64,000 nucleotides of DNA, taken from assembly GCF_017308975.1 (NCBI RefSeq), contig NZ_JADWPD010000013.1:62001-126000 (forward strand), given 5' to 3'. Positions 15,886-23,571 of the stretch are shown piece after piece. The notes beneath the pieces are model-generated. The model saw only the letters and a program-made list of their open reading frames with translations, was not told the origin of the DNA and did not search any database. Position numbers and translations under genes: made by a program. This DNA comes from Amycolatopsis sp. MtRt-6. Lineage in GTDB: Bacteria; Actinomycetota; Actinomycetes; Mycobacteriales; Pseudonocardiaceae. How positions within the stretch are numbered: position 1 is the stretch's first letter; the number at the start of each line of letters is the position of its first letter.

Positions 15886-16892
15886 GAGCGCGCCCGCTGT
15901 TCCGGCTCACGGGGAACCGGGACGCCGTGGAGGATTTCCGTGACGATCGCCTCGGCTGTCCGCTTCTGGAACCTGGCCTCCGAGGTCAGCAGCAGCCGGT
16001 GGGCCAGCACCGGCACGGCAACGGCCTTCACGTCGTCGGCCGTGACGAACGCCCGCCCCATCGACCCCGCGTAGGACTGGGCCGCGTTGGCCAGTGCGAT
16101 GCTGCCCCTGGGGCTGACGCCGAGGCGTACGTCGGGATGTTTTCGGGTCGCCCGGGTGATCGTGGCGACGTAGGCTTGCAGCTTCGCGGAAACGTGGAGC
16201 TGACGCAGGTCGCTGATCATCGCGCGCAGCTGGTCCAGCTCGATCACCGGCTTCAGCTCCTCCGGGCTGCGCCTGGCGACCCCGTCCGCGATGATCGCCA
16301 CCTCGTCGCCCAGCTCCTCCGGGTAGCCGATGGTGACCCGCATCAGGAACCGGTCGAGCTGAGCCTCCGGCAACGCGTAAGTACCCTGGTGCTCAACGGG
16401 ATTCTGGGTCGCGATGCAGAGGAACGGGTGCGGCACCGCGTGCGCCACACCATCCACCGTCACCTGGTGCTCAGCCATCACCTCCAGCAACGCCGACTGC
16501 GTCTTCGGTGAGGCCCGGTTGATTTCGTCGCCGAGCAGGATGTTGGCGAACACCGGCCCCTGCCGGAACTCGAAGGTCCCCCTCGCCTGGTCGTAGACCT
16601 GCACACCGGTCACATCGGTCGGCAACAGGTCGGGGGTGAACTGGATCCGCCGCACCTCCGCACCGGCGATGGACCTCGCGATCGCCTTGGCCAGCGACGT
16701 CTTGGCCACCCCCGGCACGTCCTCGATCAGCAAATGTCCCTCGGCGAGCAAACACACCAGAGCGAGGCGAACGACGTCCGGCTTACCCCGGATGAATTCC
16801 TCGATGTTTCCGGCCAGAGCGTGCAGGCGCCGTTGAAATGTCGCTGGTTCGGGCACTTGCATCGCTCCAGACCTTCGCTGTTGCTGCTGCAT
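15882..16892 (-). CDS. MoxR-family AAA+ ATPase
   Basis: The 336-residue protein is a full-length MoxR ATPase. Walker A reads GVAKTSLAK (in the form EDVPGVAKTSLA), Walker B reads ILLGDEINRA followed by SPKTQSALLEVM, sensor 1 is ATQNPVEHQGTYALPEAQLDRF, and the C-terminal lid carries LGVSPRGSIAL. Such ATPases act as chaperones for the DUF58 and other proteins encoded with them. It is first in a four-gene coupled operon. I start it at ATG 16890-16892; ATG at 16860-16862 just before VPEPATF is also possible. An AT-rich stretch at about 16921-16945 (TATATGATAATC) may hold its promoter. Confidence 0.93.
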   Translation of the reverse strand: MQQQQRRSGAMQVPEPATFQRRLHALAGNIEEFIRGKPDVVRLALVCLLAEGHLLIEDVPGVAKTSLAKAIARSIAGAEVRRIQFTPDLLPTDVTGVQVYDQARGTFEFRQGPVFANILLGDEINRASPKTQSALLEVMAEHQVTVDGVAHAVPHPFLCIATQNPVEHQGTYALPEAQLDRFLMRVTIGYPEELGDEVAIIADGVARRSPEELKPVIELDQLRAMISDLRQLHVSAKLQAYVATITRATRKHPDVRLGVSPRGSIALANAAQSYAGSMGRAFVTADDVKAVAVPVLAHRLLLTSEARFQKRTAEAIVTEILHGVPVPREPEQRARS

Positions 16893-17022
16893 GGTGCACA
16901 CGGCCTCGCGCCGAGATTTTCACCTTATATGATAATCAGTTTCCGCCTTCACTTCGCCGGATCACCAGGCGTCGCCCGTCGTCCACCACCGAAGGCAAGG
17001 GCGACGGCCGGCTCCCGGTTTG

Positions 17023-17043
17023 GTACCCGCCGGTCCGGGGTAC
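17023..17043. promoter_or_regulatory. Inverted repeat, candidate HxlR operator
   Basis: The perfect inverted repeat GTACCC-N9-GGGTAC lies 39 bases upstream of the HxlR gene start, in the region shared with the divergent moxR operon. HxlR regulators bind short inverted repeats near their own promoters, so autoregulation is a reasonable inference. Confidence 0.45.
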
Positions 17044-17082
17044 TACTGCTCTCGTAACGCAACCAGTTTCGAGGTGAAAGCG

Positions 17083-17583
17083 GTGAAGGAAGCCCGGTCG
17101 CGGTGTCCGATCAACCTGTCGCTGGAGATCTTCGGCGACCGGTGGACGCTGCTCGTCCTGCGTGACGTCGTCTTCGGCGGGGCGCGGCACTTCCGGGAGT
17201 TGCTCGGCGGTGCGGAACGGATCTCGTCGAACGTGCTGGCCGACCGGCTGGCCGTGCTCGTCGAGCACGGGCTGCTCACCCGGGCCGGGGACACGTCGCA
17301 CAAGCAGAAGGTCATCTACAGCCTGACCGAACGCGCGATCGACCTCGTCCCGGTACTCGTGCAGCTCAGCGCCTGGGGAGTGCGGCACCTGCCCGTGGCC
17401 GACGCCTACGCGGCCCGCGCGGAGGTGCTGACCGCCGGCGGTCCCCCGCTGTGGGAAGCCTTCATGGACGAACTGCGCGAAACTCACCTCGGCACCCGCC
17501 GCGGACAGGCGCCGGACGGACCGACCGTCGCCGAGCGCCTCGATGCCGCCTACGCGGCCTCCGTGGCCGACCGAACGGAGTGA
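17083..17583 (+). CDS. HxlR-family winged helix regulator
   Basis: The 166-residue protein opens with the family hallmark: RCPINLSLEIFGDRWTLLVLRD, with the N-terminal cysteine that in some members senses electrophiles, then FRELLGGAERISSNVLADRLAVLVEHGLL as the winged helix. A C-terminal extension of about 60 residues follows. Start GTG 17083 has GAGG 8 bases upstream; GTG 17074 and ATG-like codons further up are less well placed. Its stop is two bases from the following flavin/PLP-oxidase-like gene, so they form an operon, and the regulator probably controls that gene in response to a reactive compound. Confidence 0.88.
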   Translation: MKEARSRCPINLSLEIFGDRWTLLVLRDVVFGGARHFRELLGGAERISSNVLADRLAVLVEHGLLTRAGDTSHKQKVIYSLTERAIDLVPVLVQLSAWGVRHLPVADAYAARAEVLTAGGPPLWEAFMDELRETHLGTRRGQAPDGPTVAERLDAAYAASVADRTE

Positions 17584-17585
17584 CG

Positions 17586-18119
17586 ATGGAAACCCGGCTC
17601 GACGAACGGTTCAGCGATCCCGGCACCCAGGCCACCGGCTGGGCCGAAACCACACGGGCGCTGGAAGAGGCCCAGATCAGCTGGCTCACGACCGTCCGCG
17701 CCGACGGCCGGCCGCACGTGACGCCGCTGGTCGCGGTGTGGCTGGACGGGGCGGTCCACTTCAGCACCGGCGCCACCGAGTAGAAGTACCGCAACCTCAC
17801 GGCGAACCCGAACGTCGTGCTGACCACGGGCCGCAACGCCTGGGACGACGCCCTCGACGTGGTCGTCGAGGGCGTGGCCCGCCGCGTCACGGACCGCCCG
17901 ACGCTCGAGCAGCTCGCCGCGGCGTGGTCGCGGAAGTGGGACGGCAGCTGGGTTTACGAGGCGACCGACAACGGATTCCGGCAAGGCGACCACGACGACG
18001 TCGCGGTCTTCGCCGTCGAACCGGCGAAGGTCCTGGTCTTCGGCCGGCAGCGGACGAACCCCTCGGAGACGTCGATGCTGTCCACTGTGGAGTTCACCCA
18101 CACCAGCCACCGGTTCTGA
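17586..18119 (+). pseudogene. Pyridoxamine 5'-phosphate oxidase family protein, in-frame amber codon
   Basis: Read through, this frame gives a 177-codon protein of the split-barrel flavin-binding (PPOX/F420-type) family: AQISWLTTVRADGRPHVTPLVAVWLDGAVHFSTG, then KYRNLTANPNVVLTTG and VVVEGVARRV. Codon 66 (17781-17783) is TAG between GCC ACC GAG and AAG TAC CGC; relatives usually have Gln or Glu here (E-x-K-Y-R-N-L), and a single C-to-T change from CAG would explain it. Both halves keep full coding bias and the reading frame, so the event is recent, a sequencing error, or an amber codon that is read. The start ATG has GGAG 5 bases upstream and follows the HxlR stop directly. An internal GTG at 17817 could make only the C-terminal half. 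Confidence 0.8.
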
Positions 18120-18145
18120 CGGGCCGACCGCGGCCCCGCTGACGA

Positions 18146-18757
18146 TCAGTGGGTCTTGTGCGCCACGACACGGCGGGATATTTCCGCCGGGCCGAACATT
18201 TTCGCGAACGGTATGGCGCTGCAGTCCCGGCACAGCGTCGCGCACGCCACGCGCAACCCCAGCGGGACGCCGATCGCGCAGTCCTCGACAACGGCGCGCA
18301 GGCTTCCGGTGCGGGACGAGCAGTTCTCGCACCTGTCCCCGGTCAGGCAGGGACTGGGTACCGGGTCCCGGCCTGCCTGTGATTCGCGCCGGCGGATGTC
18401 GATCGCCCGGCGGCGCTCCAGCTCGCCGTCCAGTGCGGCCAGCGCCGGGGGCAGTGCTCGCAGGTACGTGGCGCGCGGCGCCTGGAACACCCGGCGCCAC
18501 CACGGTGCGAGGAGGCCGAAGGCCACCCGGCGGCCCTCCAGGAACGCTTTCAGCAAGCGGGGGTCGTGGCCGGTTCTCAGTAGGTGCACCGCGCTGGTCA
18601 GGCTTCGGCACAGCTCCGGGAGCGCGGCGGGGTCGCGGGACCCCGGCAGCGGATGGACCACCGTCTTCCCCGCCGGTTGCGCCTCGGCGGCAGGAGGCCG
18701 CTTCCGCTTTTTCGGCGGAGTGCGGTGCCGTGGCTTCCGCTTCGTGGACCGCTGCAT
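18146..18757 (-). CDS. Hypothetical protein with C-terminal cysteine pairs
   Basis: I do not recognise this 203-residue protein. It has a very basic N-terminus (TKRKPRHRTPPKKRKRP), a helical middle (PELCRSLTSAVHLLRTGHDPRLLKAFLEGRRVAFGLL) and a C-terminal part with eight cysteines including C-x4-C-x2-C and C-x2-C spacings (GDRCENCSS, ATLCRDCSA), which could bind zinc or an iron-sulfur cluster. It is the last gene of a minus-strand group that starts with the kinase and FHA genes. The ATG lies 10 bases after a TAG in the preceding frame, without a clear ribosome binding site, so it may be read by coupling. It converges with the PPOX-like gene. Confidence 0.6.
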   Translation of the reverse strand: MQRSTKRKPRHRTPPKKRKRPPAAEAQPAGKTVVHPLPGSRDPAALPELCRSLTSAVHLLRTGHDPRLLKAFLEGRRVAFGLLAPWWRRVFQAPRATYLRALPPALAALDGELERRRAIDIRRRESQAGRDPVPSPCLTGDRCENCSSRTGSLRAVVEDCAIGVPLGLRVACATLCRDCSAIPFAKMFGPAEISRRVVAHKTH

Positions 18758-18766
18758 GCCTGCTTT

Positions 18767-19300
18767 CTAGTTCACCGGCGCGGGGACCGGTCCCAGCCCG
18801 GGCCCGCTCCGGCTGCCCGACGCGGTCGTACAGCGCGGCCGCGCCGGCCGCGTCACCCCCGGCCTCGCAGGCCTCGGCGAGGGCGGCCGCCGGGGCGGGT
18901 TCTGCCGCCGCCTCCTCGACCCGGCTCCACGCCCGGTGGACGTCCCGCCGGGCGCCGCCACCGCGCACGAGGTCGCCGAAGTGCCGGCGCGTCACGCCGA
19001 GGAGCGTGGCACGCAGGTCGGCCGGCACCGTCCGGTTCCGGGCGTCCCCGCCGTGGTCGAGGACCTGCTGCAGCTGCCGGGCGGCCTCGGCGAAGTCCTC
19101 CCTCTCGATCAGCTCGTGGACGCCGGCCACCAGCCGGTCCACGAGCTCGTCGTACCGCTCGTCCTGGCCGGGTGGGGCCAGCCGCAAGGCGGTGCGGTAG
19201 GCGCGGGTCGCCCGGTCGGCCGGCGGCCGCCGCCGAGCAGGTCGCGAACCGTGGCCGCCGTCGTCCCGGCTACAGCGGTGGATCGGGGAGCTCGAGCCAT
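18767..19300 (-). pseudogene. Helical-repeat protein gene, probably frameshifted twice
   Basis: The best coding signal here runs through three frames. One frame opens at ATG 19300 (MARAPRSTAV...ATVRDLLGGG), a second carries ADRATRAYRTALRLAPPGQDERYDELVDRLVAGVHELI and the alanine-rich helices to ALYDRVGQPERA, and a third ends in GLGPVPAPVN with TAG at 18767-18769, just before the next ATG. The jumps fall in the GC runs near 19220-19235 and 18795-18815. The protein would be about 175 residues of TPR-like helices. An uninterrupted alternative is a TTG start at 19187, but it lacks a ribosome binding site and its frame loses codon bias after about 18800. Either the gene is decaying or the sequence has indel errors. 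Confidence 0.5.
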
Positions 19301-20055
19301 TCCAGGTCCATCGGCACCAGCGTCGTGGACAGCACCAGCTCGCGAAGGAGGTTCACGGTCAGGGTCAGCCCCACCGGCTCCCCCACCTCCTCCCGGCGCA
19401 GCCCATGTACCCCGGCGTCGGAAAGCCGTTGCCGGACCCGGGAAACGAGGTGCTCGACGCGCTTGGCCGTCCAGTTCTCGCGCGGCCGCCGTTCGGCGAG
19501 CTCGGCGGCCGCCTGCTGCCGGGAGAGCGGCAGCGGCTGGGGGTCGTAGCCGAGGTAACGCTGCCCGAGCACCGCCAGCACGAGGTGCTCCTCCGCCGAC
19601 AGCCGCCAGCGTTTCGGCGGTGCTGTCGGGTGCGTGGGGCGGCGCGTGACGAGATCGGTGTCGCCGTCGGAGACGAGCAGCTCCAGCACGTGCTCCCGGG
19701 TGCCGCGCAGGAACAGCGCGGTGTAGCCGGCGGCCAGCGGCAGCGGTTCGGCGTCACGGTGCAGCAGGACGCTGTCGGACAGCCGGATCGGCGAGCGACC
19801 GGTGTTGCTCAGCCACCAGCGGTCCCGCTCGCGCACGAGCTGCCCGTGGAGCCGGCTGATCCGCAGGTCTTCCTCGCCGACGCAGACGTCCACCTCCAGC
19901 CGGTTGCGCCCGAAGGTCACCCGGCTGCCGGGCGACGGCGGTACCGCCACGCCGCCGGTGACGGTGAGCGCGCTCAACGTGCCCGGTACGACGCCGGCGA
20001 CGCCGTGGCGAAGACTGTGCTGGCGGTGCGGGTCCAGGCGTCCGGTGGTCACCAC
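19270..20055 (-). CDS. FHA domain protein with C-terminal winged-helix-like part
   Basis: The 261-residue protein has a forkhead-associated domain (residues about 35-125) with the conserved contacts VTFGRNRLEVDV, RISRLHGQL and LSNTGRSPIRL; the Arg, Ser and His that hold phosphothreonine are all present. After it comes a region (about 145-225, RWRLSAEEHLVLAVLGQRYL...QAAAELAERRPRENWTAKRVEHLVSRVRQRL) that reads like a winged-helix or RNA-polymerase-sigma-like helical DNA-binding unit. It lies downstream of the Ser/Thr kinase gene, so it probably reads that kinase's phosphorylation. Start GTG 20053-20055 is the most upstream choice; ribosome binding is weak. Family is clear, target is not. Confidence 0.85.
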   Translation of the reverse strand: MVTTGRLDPHRQHSLRHGVAGVVPGTLSALTVTGGVAVPPSPGSRVTFGRNRLEVDVCVGEEDLRISRLHGQLVRERDRWWLSNTGRSPIRLSDSVLLHRDAEPLPLAAGYTALFLRGTREHVLELLVSDGDTDLVTRRPTHPTAPPKRWRLSAEEHLVLAVLGQRYLGYDPQPLPLSRQQAAAELAERRPRENWTAKRVEHLVSRVRQRLSDAGVHGLRREEVGEPVGLTLTVNLLRELVLSTTLVPMDLEWLELPDPPL

Positions 20056-20228
20056 GGCCTCCGCTCGCCGGCACGTCGGATCCGCGGCCCCGGTCCGGCG
20101 GCCCCCTCGGCCGTCGGACCGGCCGTGGCGAGGTGCACCACGTCGATCCGTCCCGGTCTCGCCATTTCCGTCCTGCCTCCTCCGGTCCCGCTCTTTCTAG
20201 CCGGAGCCGCCGGGGACCGGTCCCCGGC

Positions 20229-22004
20229 TCACGGCAGCCGCCGGACGAGGACCTCCGCCAGGGAGCGGGCGGGCACGCACAGCGCGTTCCCGTCGGCCGC
20301 CCGGGTGTCTTCGACCGTCACGGTGGCGACCTCGTCCCGGCTCGGCGGGGTGCCGCGCAGCACCGGCAAGGCCGGGGTGTAGGAGTGGTGGACGACCTTC
20401 ACGGCGCACTCCGGGTTCCCGCCCGGCACCGGCGCCACGACAGCGCTGCGGTTGCCGACGCGGATCCGGTCGCCCGGCACCTCGTCGTCCTCTTCGATCG
20501 GCCATTCCCGGCTGTACTCGACGGTGATCGTGCGCGGGGCGTGCTCCCAGGTGCAGCCCCAGCCGCCGAACCCGCGGTCCGGTCGGGTGACCCGGCCCAG
20601 CACACCGGTCGTCGAAGCGTCGTCGAGCAAGCCACAGGCTTCGACGTGCGCCAGCGACCCCTCCGGAAGCGGGGCACGCCGCGGCAGCGGCCCGTTGGCG
20701 AGCGCGGTCAGCACACCGGAGAGCACCGAGTCCGAGTAGGAGCACACCGGCGCGTCCTGGGCGCCTTCGATGGCGCGTGAGGTGACGACGATCCGGTTGG
20801 CGTCGGCCAGCGAGATGGCCCGCTCGCAGGAGCCGTCCCGTATCTCGGGGTACTCGATTTCGCCCATCTTGCCGGGCACCGGCGGCCGGGGCGGGTACCG
20901 CAGCGGGCCGGTCAGGTCGAGCCGGGTCTGCACCTGCCCGGCCTCGTTGGGCAGCGTCGTGGTGACCACACAGCTGCCGAAGTTCAGCACCTCCGGGTCC
21001 ACGAACGGCTCCCCGAACCCGGTGAGCGAGTTGAGCGAGATCGCCGCGCACGGGTCCGTCGCGGCCGGGTCGGCGCCGAGGGTGTTCGCCGCGGCCGGGA
21101 CGCTGCCGGTGGTGGTCCACAGCGGCTGGGCGATGACGAACCCGGCGACCAGCGCGGCCACCGCCGCCACCGCGGCCCCGGCGAGCAGCCGGCGGCGCAG
21201 CCGGCGACGCGGCCGGGGCACGGGCACCTCCGCCGCGAGCAGCGTGACCACTTCGGCGGCGCCGGGCCGGTCGGCCGGGTGCCGGGCCATGAGCGCGGCG
21301 GGCACCGGCGCGAACCGCCCGGCGCGCTCGGCGGGCGCGGGCCGTCCGGCGGCGGCGCGGCGCATCTGCGCGAACGGGCCGTCCTCACCCGAGCCCCACG
21401 GCGAGCGGCCTTCGATCGCGGCGTAGAGGGTGGCACCGAGGGAGAAGACGTCCGAGGCGGGGCCGGCTTCGGCGCCGTCGGCCACCTCCGGCGCGACGTA
21501 CCCGAGCGTGCCGGTGAGCTGCGCGCCACCGGTGCGGGTGACCTCGGTCCAGCGGGCGATGCCCAGGTCGGTCAGCTTGGCGACGTCGTCCGCGGTCACC
21601 AGGACGTTGCCCGGCTTGACGTCGCGGTGGACGATGCCGCGCGAGTGCATGTCCGCGAGCGCCGCGGCGAGCTGCGCGCCGATCCGCCGGACCCGGTCCT
21701 CCGGCAGCGGCCCGCCGTCGTCGACGAGCTCCTCGAGGCTCCGCGCGGCCAGGTACTCGGTGACCAGCCATTGGGCGTCCCCGTCGGTGACCGTGTCGAA
21801 CACGGTGACGACGTTCGCGTGCAGCAGCCCGGCCCCGATCCGCGCCTCACGCCGGATCTGCCCGGCGTCCTCACCCAGCGCGCGTTTGAGCGTCACCTGC
21901 CTGCCGAGCTCGAGGTCGACCGCCCGCCAGACGACGCCCATCCCACCCCGGCCGAGCTCCTCCTCCAGCCGGTAACGGCCGGCCACGACTCGCCCCTCGC
22001 TCAC
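20229..22004 (-). CDS. Transmembrane Ser/Thr protein kinase (PknB type)
   Basis: The 591-residue protein has a Hanks-type kinase domain at residues about 10-260: GRGGMGVV, Lys40, the helix-C glutamate at 53, HRDVKPGN with catalytic Asp128, and DLG (Asp146) in place of the usual DFG. A proline/arginine-rich juxtamembrane part precedes one membrane segment (about 272-292). The extracytoplasmic part of about 290 residues resembles a duplicated domain of about 130 residues with paired cysteines (DPCAAIS...FGSCVV; VEACGLLDD...GWGCTWEH), suggesting a ligand sensor. FHA and TPR-like genes follow, so it heads a phospho-signalling group. Start is GTG 22004; the gene for a DUF805 protein ends 22 bases upstream. 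Confidence 0.93.
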   Translation of the reverse strand: MSEGRVVAGRYRLEEELGRGGMGVVWRAVDLELGRQVTLKRALGEDAGQIRREARIGAGLLHANVVTVFDTVTDGDAQWLVTEYLAARSLEELVDDGGPLPEDRVRRIGAQLAAALADMHSRGIVHRDVKPGNVLVTADDVAKLTDLGIARWTEVTRTGGAQLTGTLGYVAPEVADGAEAGPASDVFSLGATLYAAIEGRSPWGSGEDGPFAQMRRAAAGRPAPAERAGRFAPVPAALMARHPADRPGAAEVVTLLAAEVPVPRPRRRLRRRLLAGAAVAAVAALVAGFVIAQPLWTTTGSVPAAANTLGADPAATDPCAAISLNSLTGFGEPFVDPEVLNFGSCVVTTTLPNEAGQVQTRLDLTGPLRYPPRPPVPGKMGEIEYPEIRDGSCERAISLADANRIVVTSRAIEGAQDAPVCSYSDSVLSGVLTALANGPLPRRAPLPEGSLAHVEACGLLDDASTTGVLGRVTRPDRGFGGWGCTWEHAPRTITVEYSREWPIEEDDEVPGDRIRVGNRSAVVAPVPGGNPECAVKVVHHSYTPALPVLRGTPPSRDEVATVTVEDTRAADGNALCVPARSLAEVLVRRLP

Positions 22005-22025
22005 CCGAGCAGTGTACGAAACGTG

Positions 22026-22421
22026 TCATCCTGGTGGCGGGCCGTACCGGTTCTCCTCCGGCTTGCCCCGTCCGCTCCAGAAGACGGTCAGGACGATCCA
22101 GCCGACGCAGGAGATGACGCCGACGCACCACCAGCCGGACCGCCCGGTGTCGTGCAGCCGCCGGACCCCGACGCTGACGAACGGCACCAGCCACGGCAGG
22201 TACAGCACGGTGCCGAGCGTGTAGAACCAATCCTGGTCCACGACGTTCTCGACGTACCCGAGCGTCAGCACCAACGGCACGTAGGCCAGGAAGAAGTACC
22301 AGAACTCCGGCCGCGAGGCCCGGCCCCGGAACCGGAAGCTCAGCCGCACCGCCCGGGCGAGCGCGGCGCCGAAGCCGATCCTGCTCCGCCCGGCGACGAC
22401 CGGCGCACCCTCGATCCGCAT
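22026..22421 (-). CDS. DUF805 membrane protein
   Basis: The 131-residue protein matches the DUF805 pattern: FRFRGRASRPEFWYFFLAY at the start of the membrane part and the family signature VGVRRLHDTGRSGWW, with about four membrane segments between residues 45 and 125. Function of the family is unknown. I start it at ATG 22419-22421 (MRIEGAPVV) because upstream in-frame codons lie in a GC-rich leader without a ribosome binding site. It precedes the kinase gene by 21 bases and is probably cotranscribed. Confidence 0.8.
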   Translation of the reverse strand: MRIEGAPVVAGRSRIGFGAALARAVRLSFRFRGRASRPEFWYFFLAYVPLVLTLGYVENVVDQDWFYTLGTVLYLPWLVPFVSVGVRRLHDTGRSGWWCVGVISCVGWIVLTVFWSGRGKPEENRYGPPPG

Positions 22422-22516
22422 GCGCCGAGCCTGGGGCGCACGGGCGGGGACCGGTCCCCGGGATCCCGCCCCACACTGCCGAAACATCGCGCAGCACCGG
22501 AAGCCGTGAGGGAGCA

Positions 22517-23023
22517 GTGACCGAGACAGGCGAGTATCCGCGGGTGCGGCCGGCCTGCGTCCACAGCGAACGACACCGCGAGTACGTCGTCATGGCCACG
22601 ACCACCATCCGGTCCTCGCTGAGCGACATCCCGGTTTCGTGGCCCGCCACCGGCCTCGTCGAAGCCACGGTGACCTGCGGCTCGTGTGAAAGCCGGCTGC
22701 GGGTGCGGGTGTTCAGCCCCGCCCGGCGCCTGCGGTGGAAGCTGACGTGGTTCGGGCTGGCCGTGCTCGGGGCGTCGATCGCCACGCCGTCGATCATCCG
22801 CCTGGTCGCGCTGGACGCGCTCGACGAACCGGCCGCGCTGCCGATGCTCACCAACCTGCTCGGCTTCGGCGGGATTGTCGTGGGAGCGCTGTTCTTCTGC
22901 ACCGACGACGGTGTCCGGCCCACCTCGTTCTGGAGCGAGCCGGACACCGTCTTCGCCGTCAGCCGCCGACGTACGGGTTGTGCACGACGTTGCCCAGGTG
23001 GCAGCCAGACGACTTGCAGATGA
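22517..23023 (+). CDS. Hypothetical membrane protein with CxxC pair
   Basis: I do not recognise this 168-residue protein. It has a CGSCESRL pair near residue 54 that could be half of a zinc ribbon, followed by two membrane segments (about 79-98 and 112-132). The GTG start has GAGGGAG well placed upstream, which supports expression. Its last 65 bases overlap the end of the converging small secreted-protein gene, so the C-terminal 20 residues (rich in Arg, Cys) may be less conserved. It is divergent from the DUF805/kinase group. Confidence 0.6.
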   Translation: MTETGEYPRVRPACVHSERHREYVVMATTTIRSSLSDIPVSWPATGLVEATVTCGSCESRLRVRVFSPARRLRWKLTWFGLAVLGASIATPSIIRLVALDALDEPAALPMLTNLLGFGGIVVGALFFCTDDGVRPTSFWSEPDTVFAVSRRRTGCARRCPGGSQTTCR

Positions 23024-23447
23024 CCAGACCCATATCGGCGATCGTGTCCCCGCTCAGTGAGAAGCTCAGGTTGGTGTAGGTGGTGAAGTCACCCGAGTCG
23101 CACCCCGAGTGGTCGTACCGCTTCGTCGGCGTGTAGTCCCAGCGGTGCGTTGACGAACCGAGGCGGTAGAAGAACTGCGCATACGGCGCCTCGGCGTCGC
23201 ATCCCCAATCCGCGACGACGAGGTCGTAGACGTAGAAGCTACTGGGGCCGGTGAAGTCGATCCCGGCGCCGGCGTAGCCGTAGGACTGGCTGGCGCTCAG
23301 GTTCAGCTCGGCATGGGCGACACCAGGAGCCACGACCATCACCATCGTCGCTGCGAGGGCGGCGAGGGCCGATCGGAGTCCTGTCCGGCTCAGCCGCTTG
23401 CGCCGTGCTCCGCGATCTCTGTTTGCACTACGACGAAACAACATCAT
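22959..23447 (-). CDS. Small secreted protein of unknown function
   Basis: The 162-residue protein has a twin-basic N-terminus and a hydrophobic core (LRSALAALAATMVMVVAPGVAHA) with a signal-peptidase site after AHA. The mature part of about 120 residues is rich in aromatic and small residues and has four cysteines (WGCDAE, SGCDSG, VICKSSGC), probably two disulfides. I do not recognise the family. ATG 23445-23447 or the adjacent ATG 23442-23444 follows GGAGG. It overlaps the converging membrane-protein gene by 65 bases. Confidence 0.7.
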   Translation of the reverse strand: MMLFRRSANRDRGARRKRLSRTGLRSALAALAATMVMVVAPGVAHAELNLSASQSYGYAGAGIDFTGPSSFYVYDLVVADWGCDAEAPYAQFFYRLGSSTHRWDYTPTKRYDHSGCDSGDFTTYTNLSFSLSGDTIADMGLVICKSSGCHLGNVVHNPYVGG

Positions 23448-23571
23448 GACCTCCAGCCAAGAAGTGGACAGGACGGAAGTTTGCCCGGAAACGTTGGGTG
23501 GGCGCCGTCGTTTCGAGTACGGTCTAAGCGTCGTTTTCCGGTAACCGCGGAGTCCTTGGGGAGGGGCACTC

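Noticed and set aside
17550-18766. Extension of the helical-repeat frame (TTG 19187) down to 17550
   Set aside because: After about 18800 the frame loses third-position bias and runs antisense to the PPOX-family gene and across the cysteine-rich gene.
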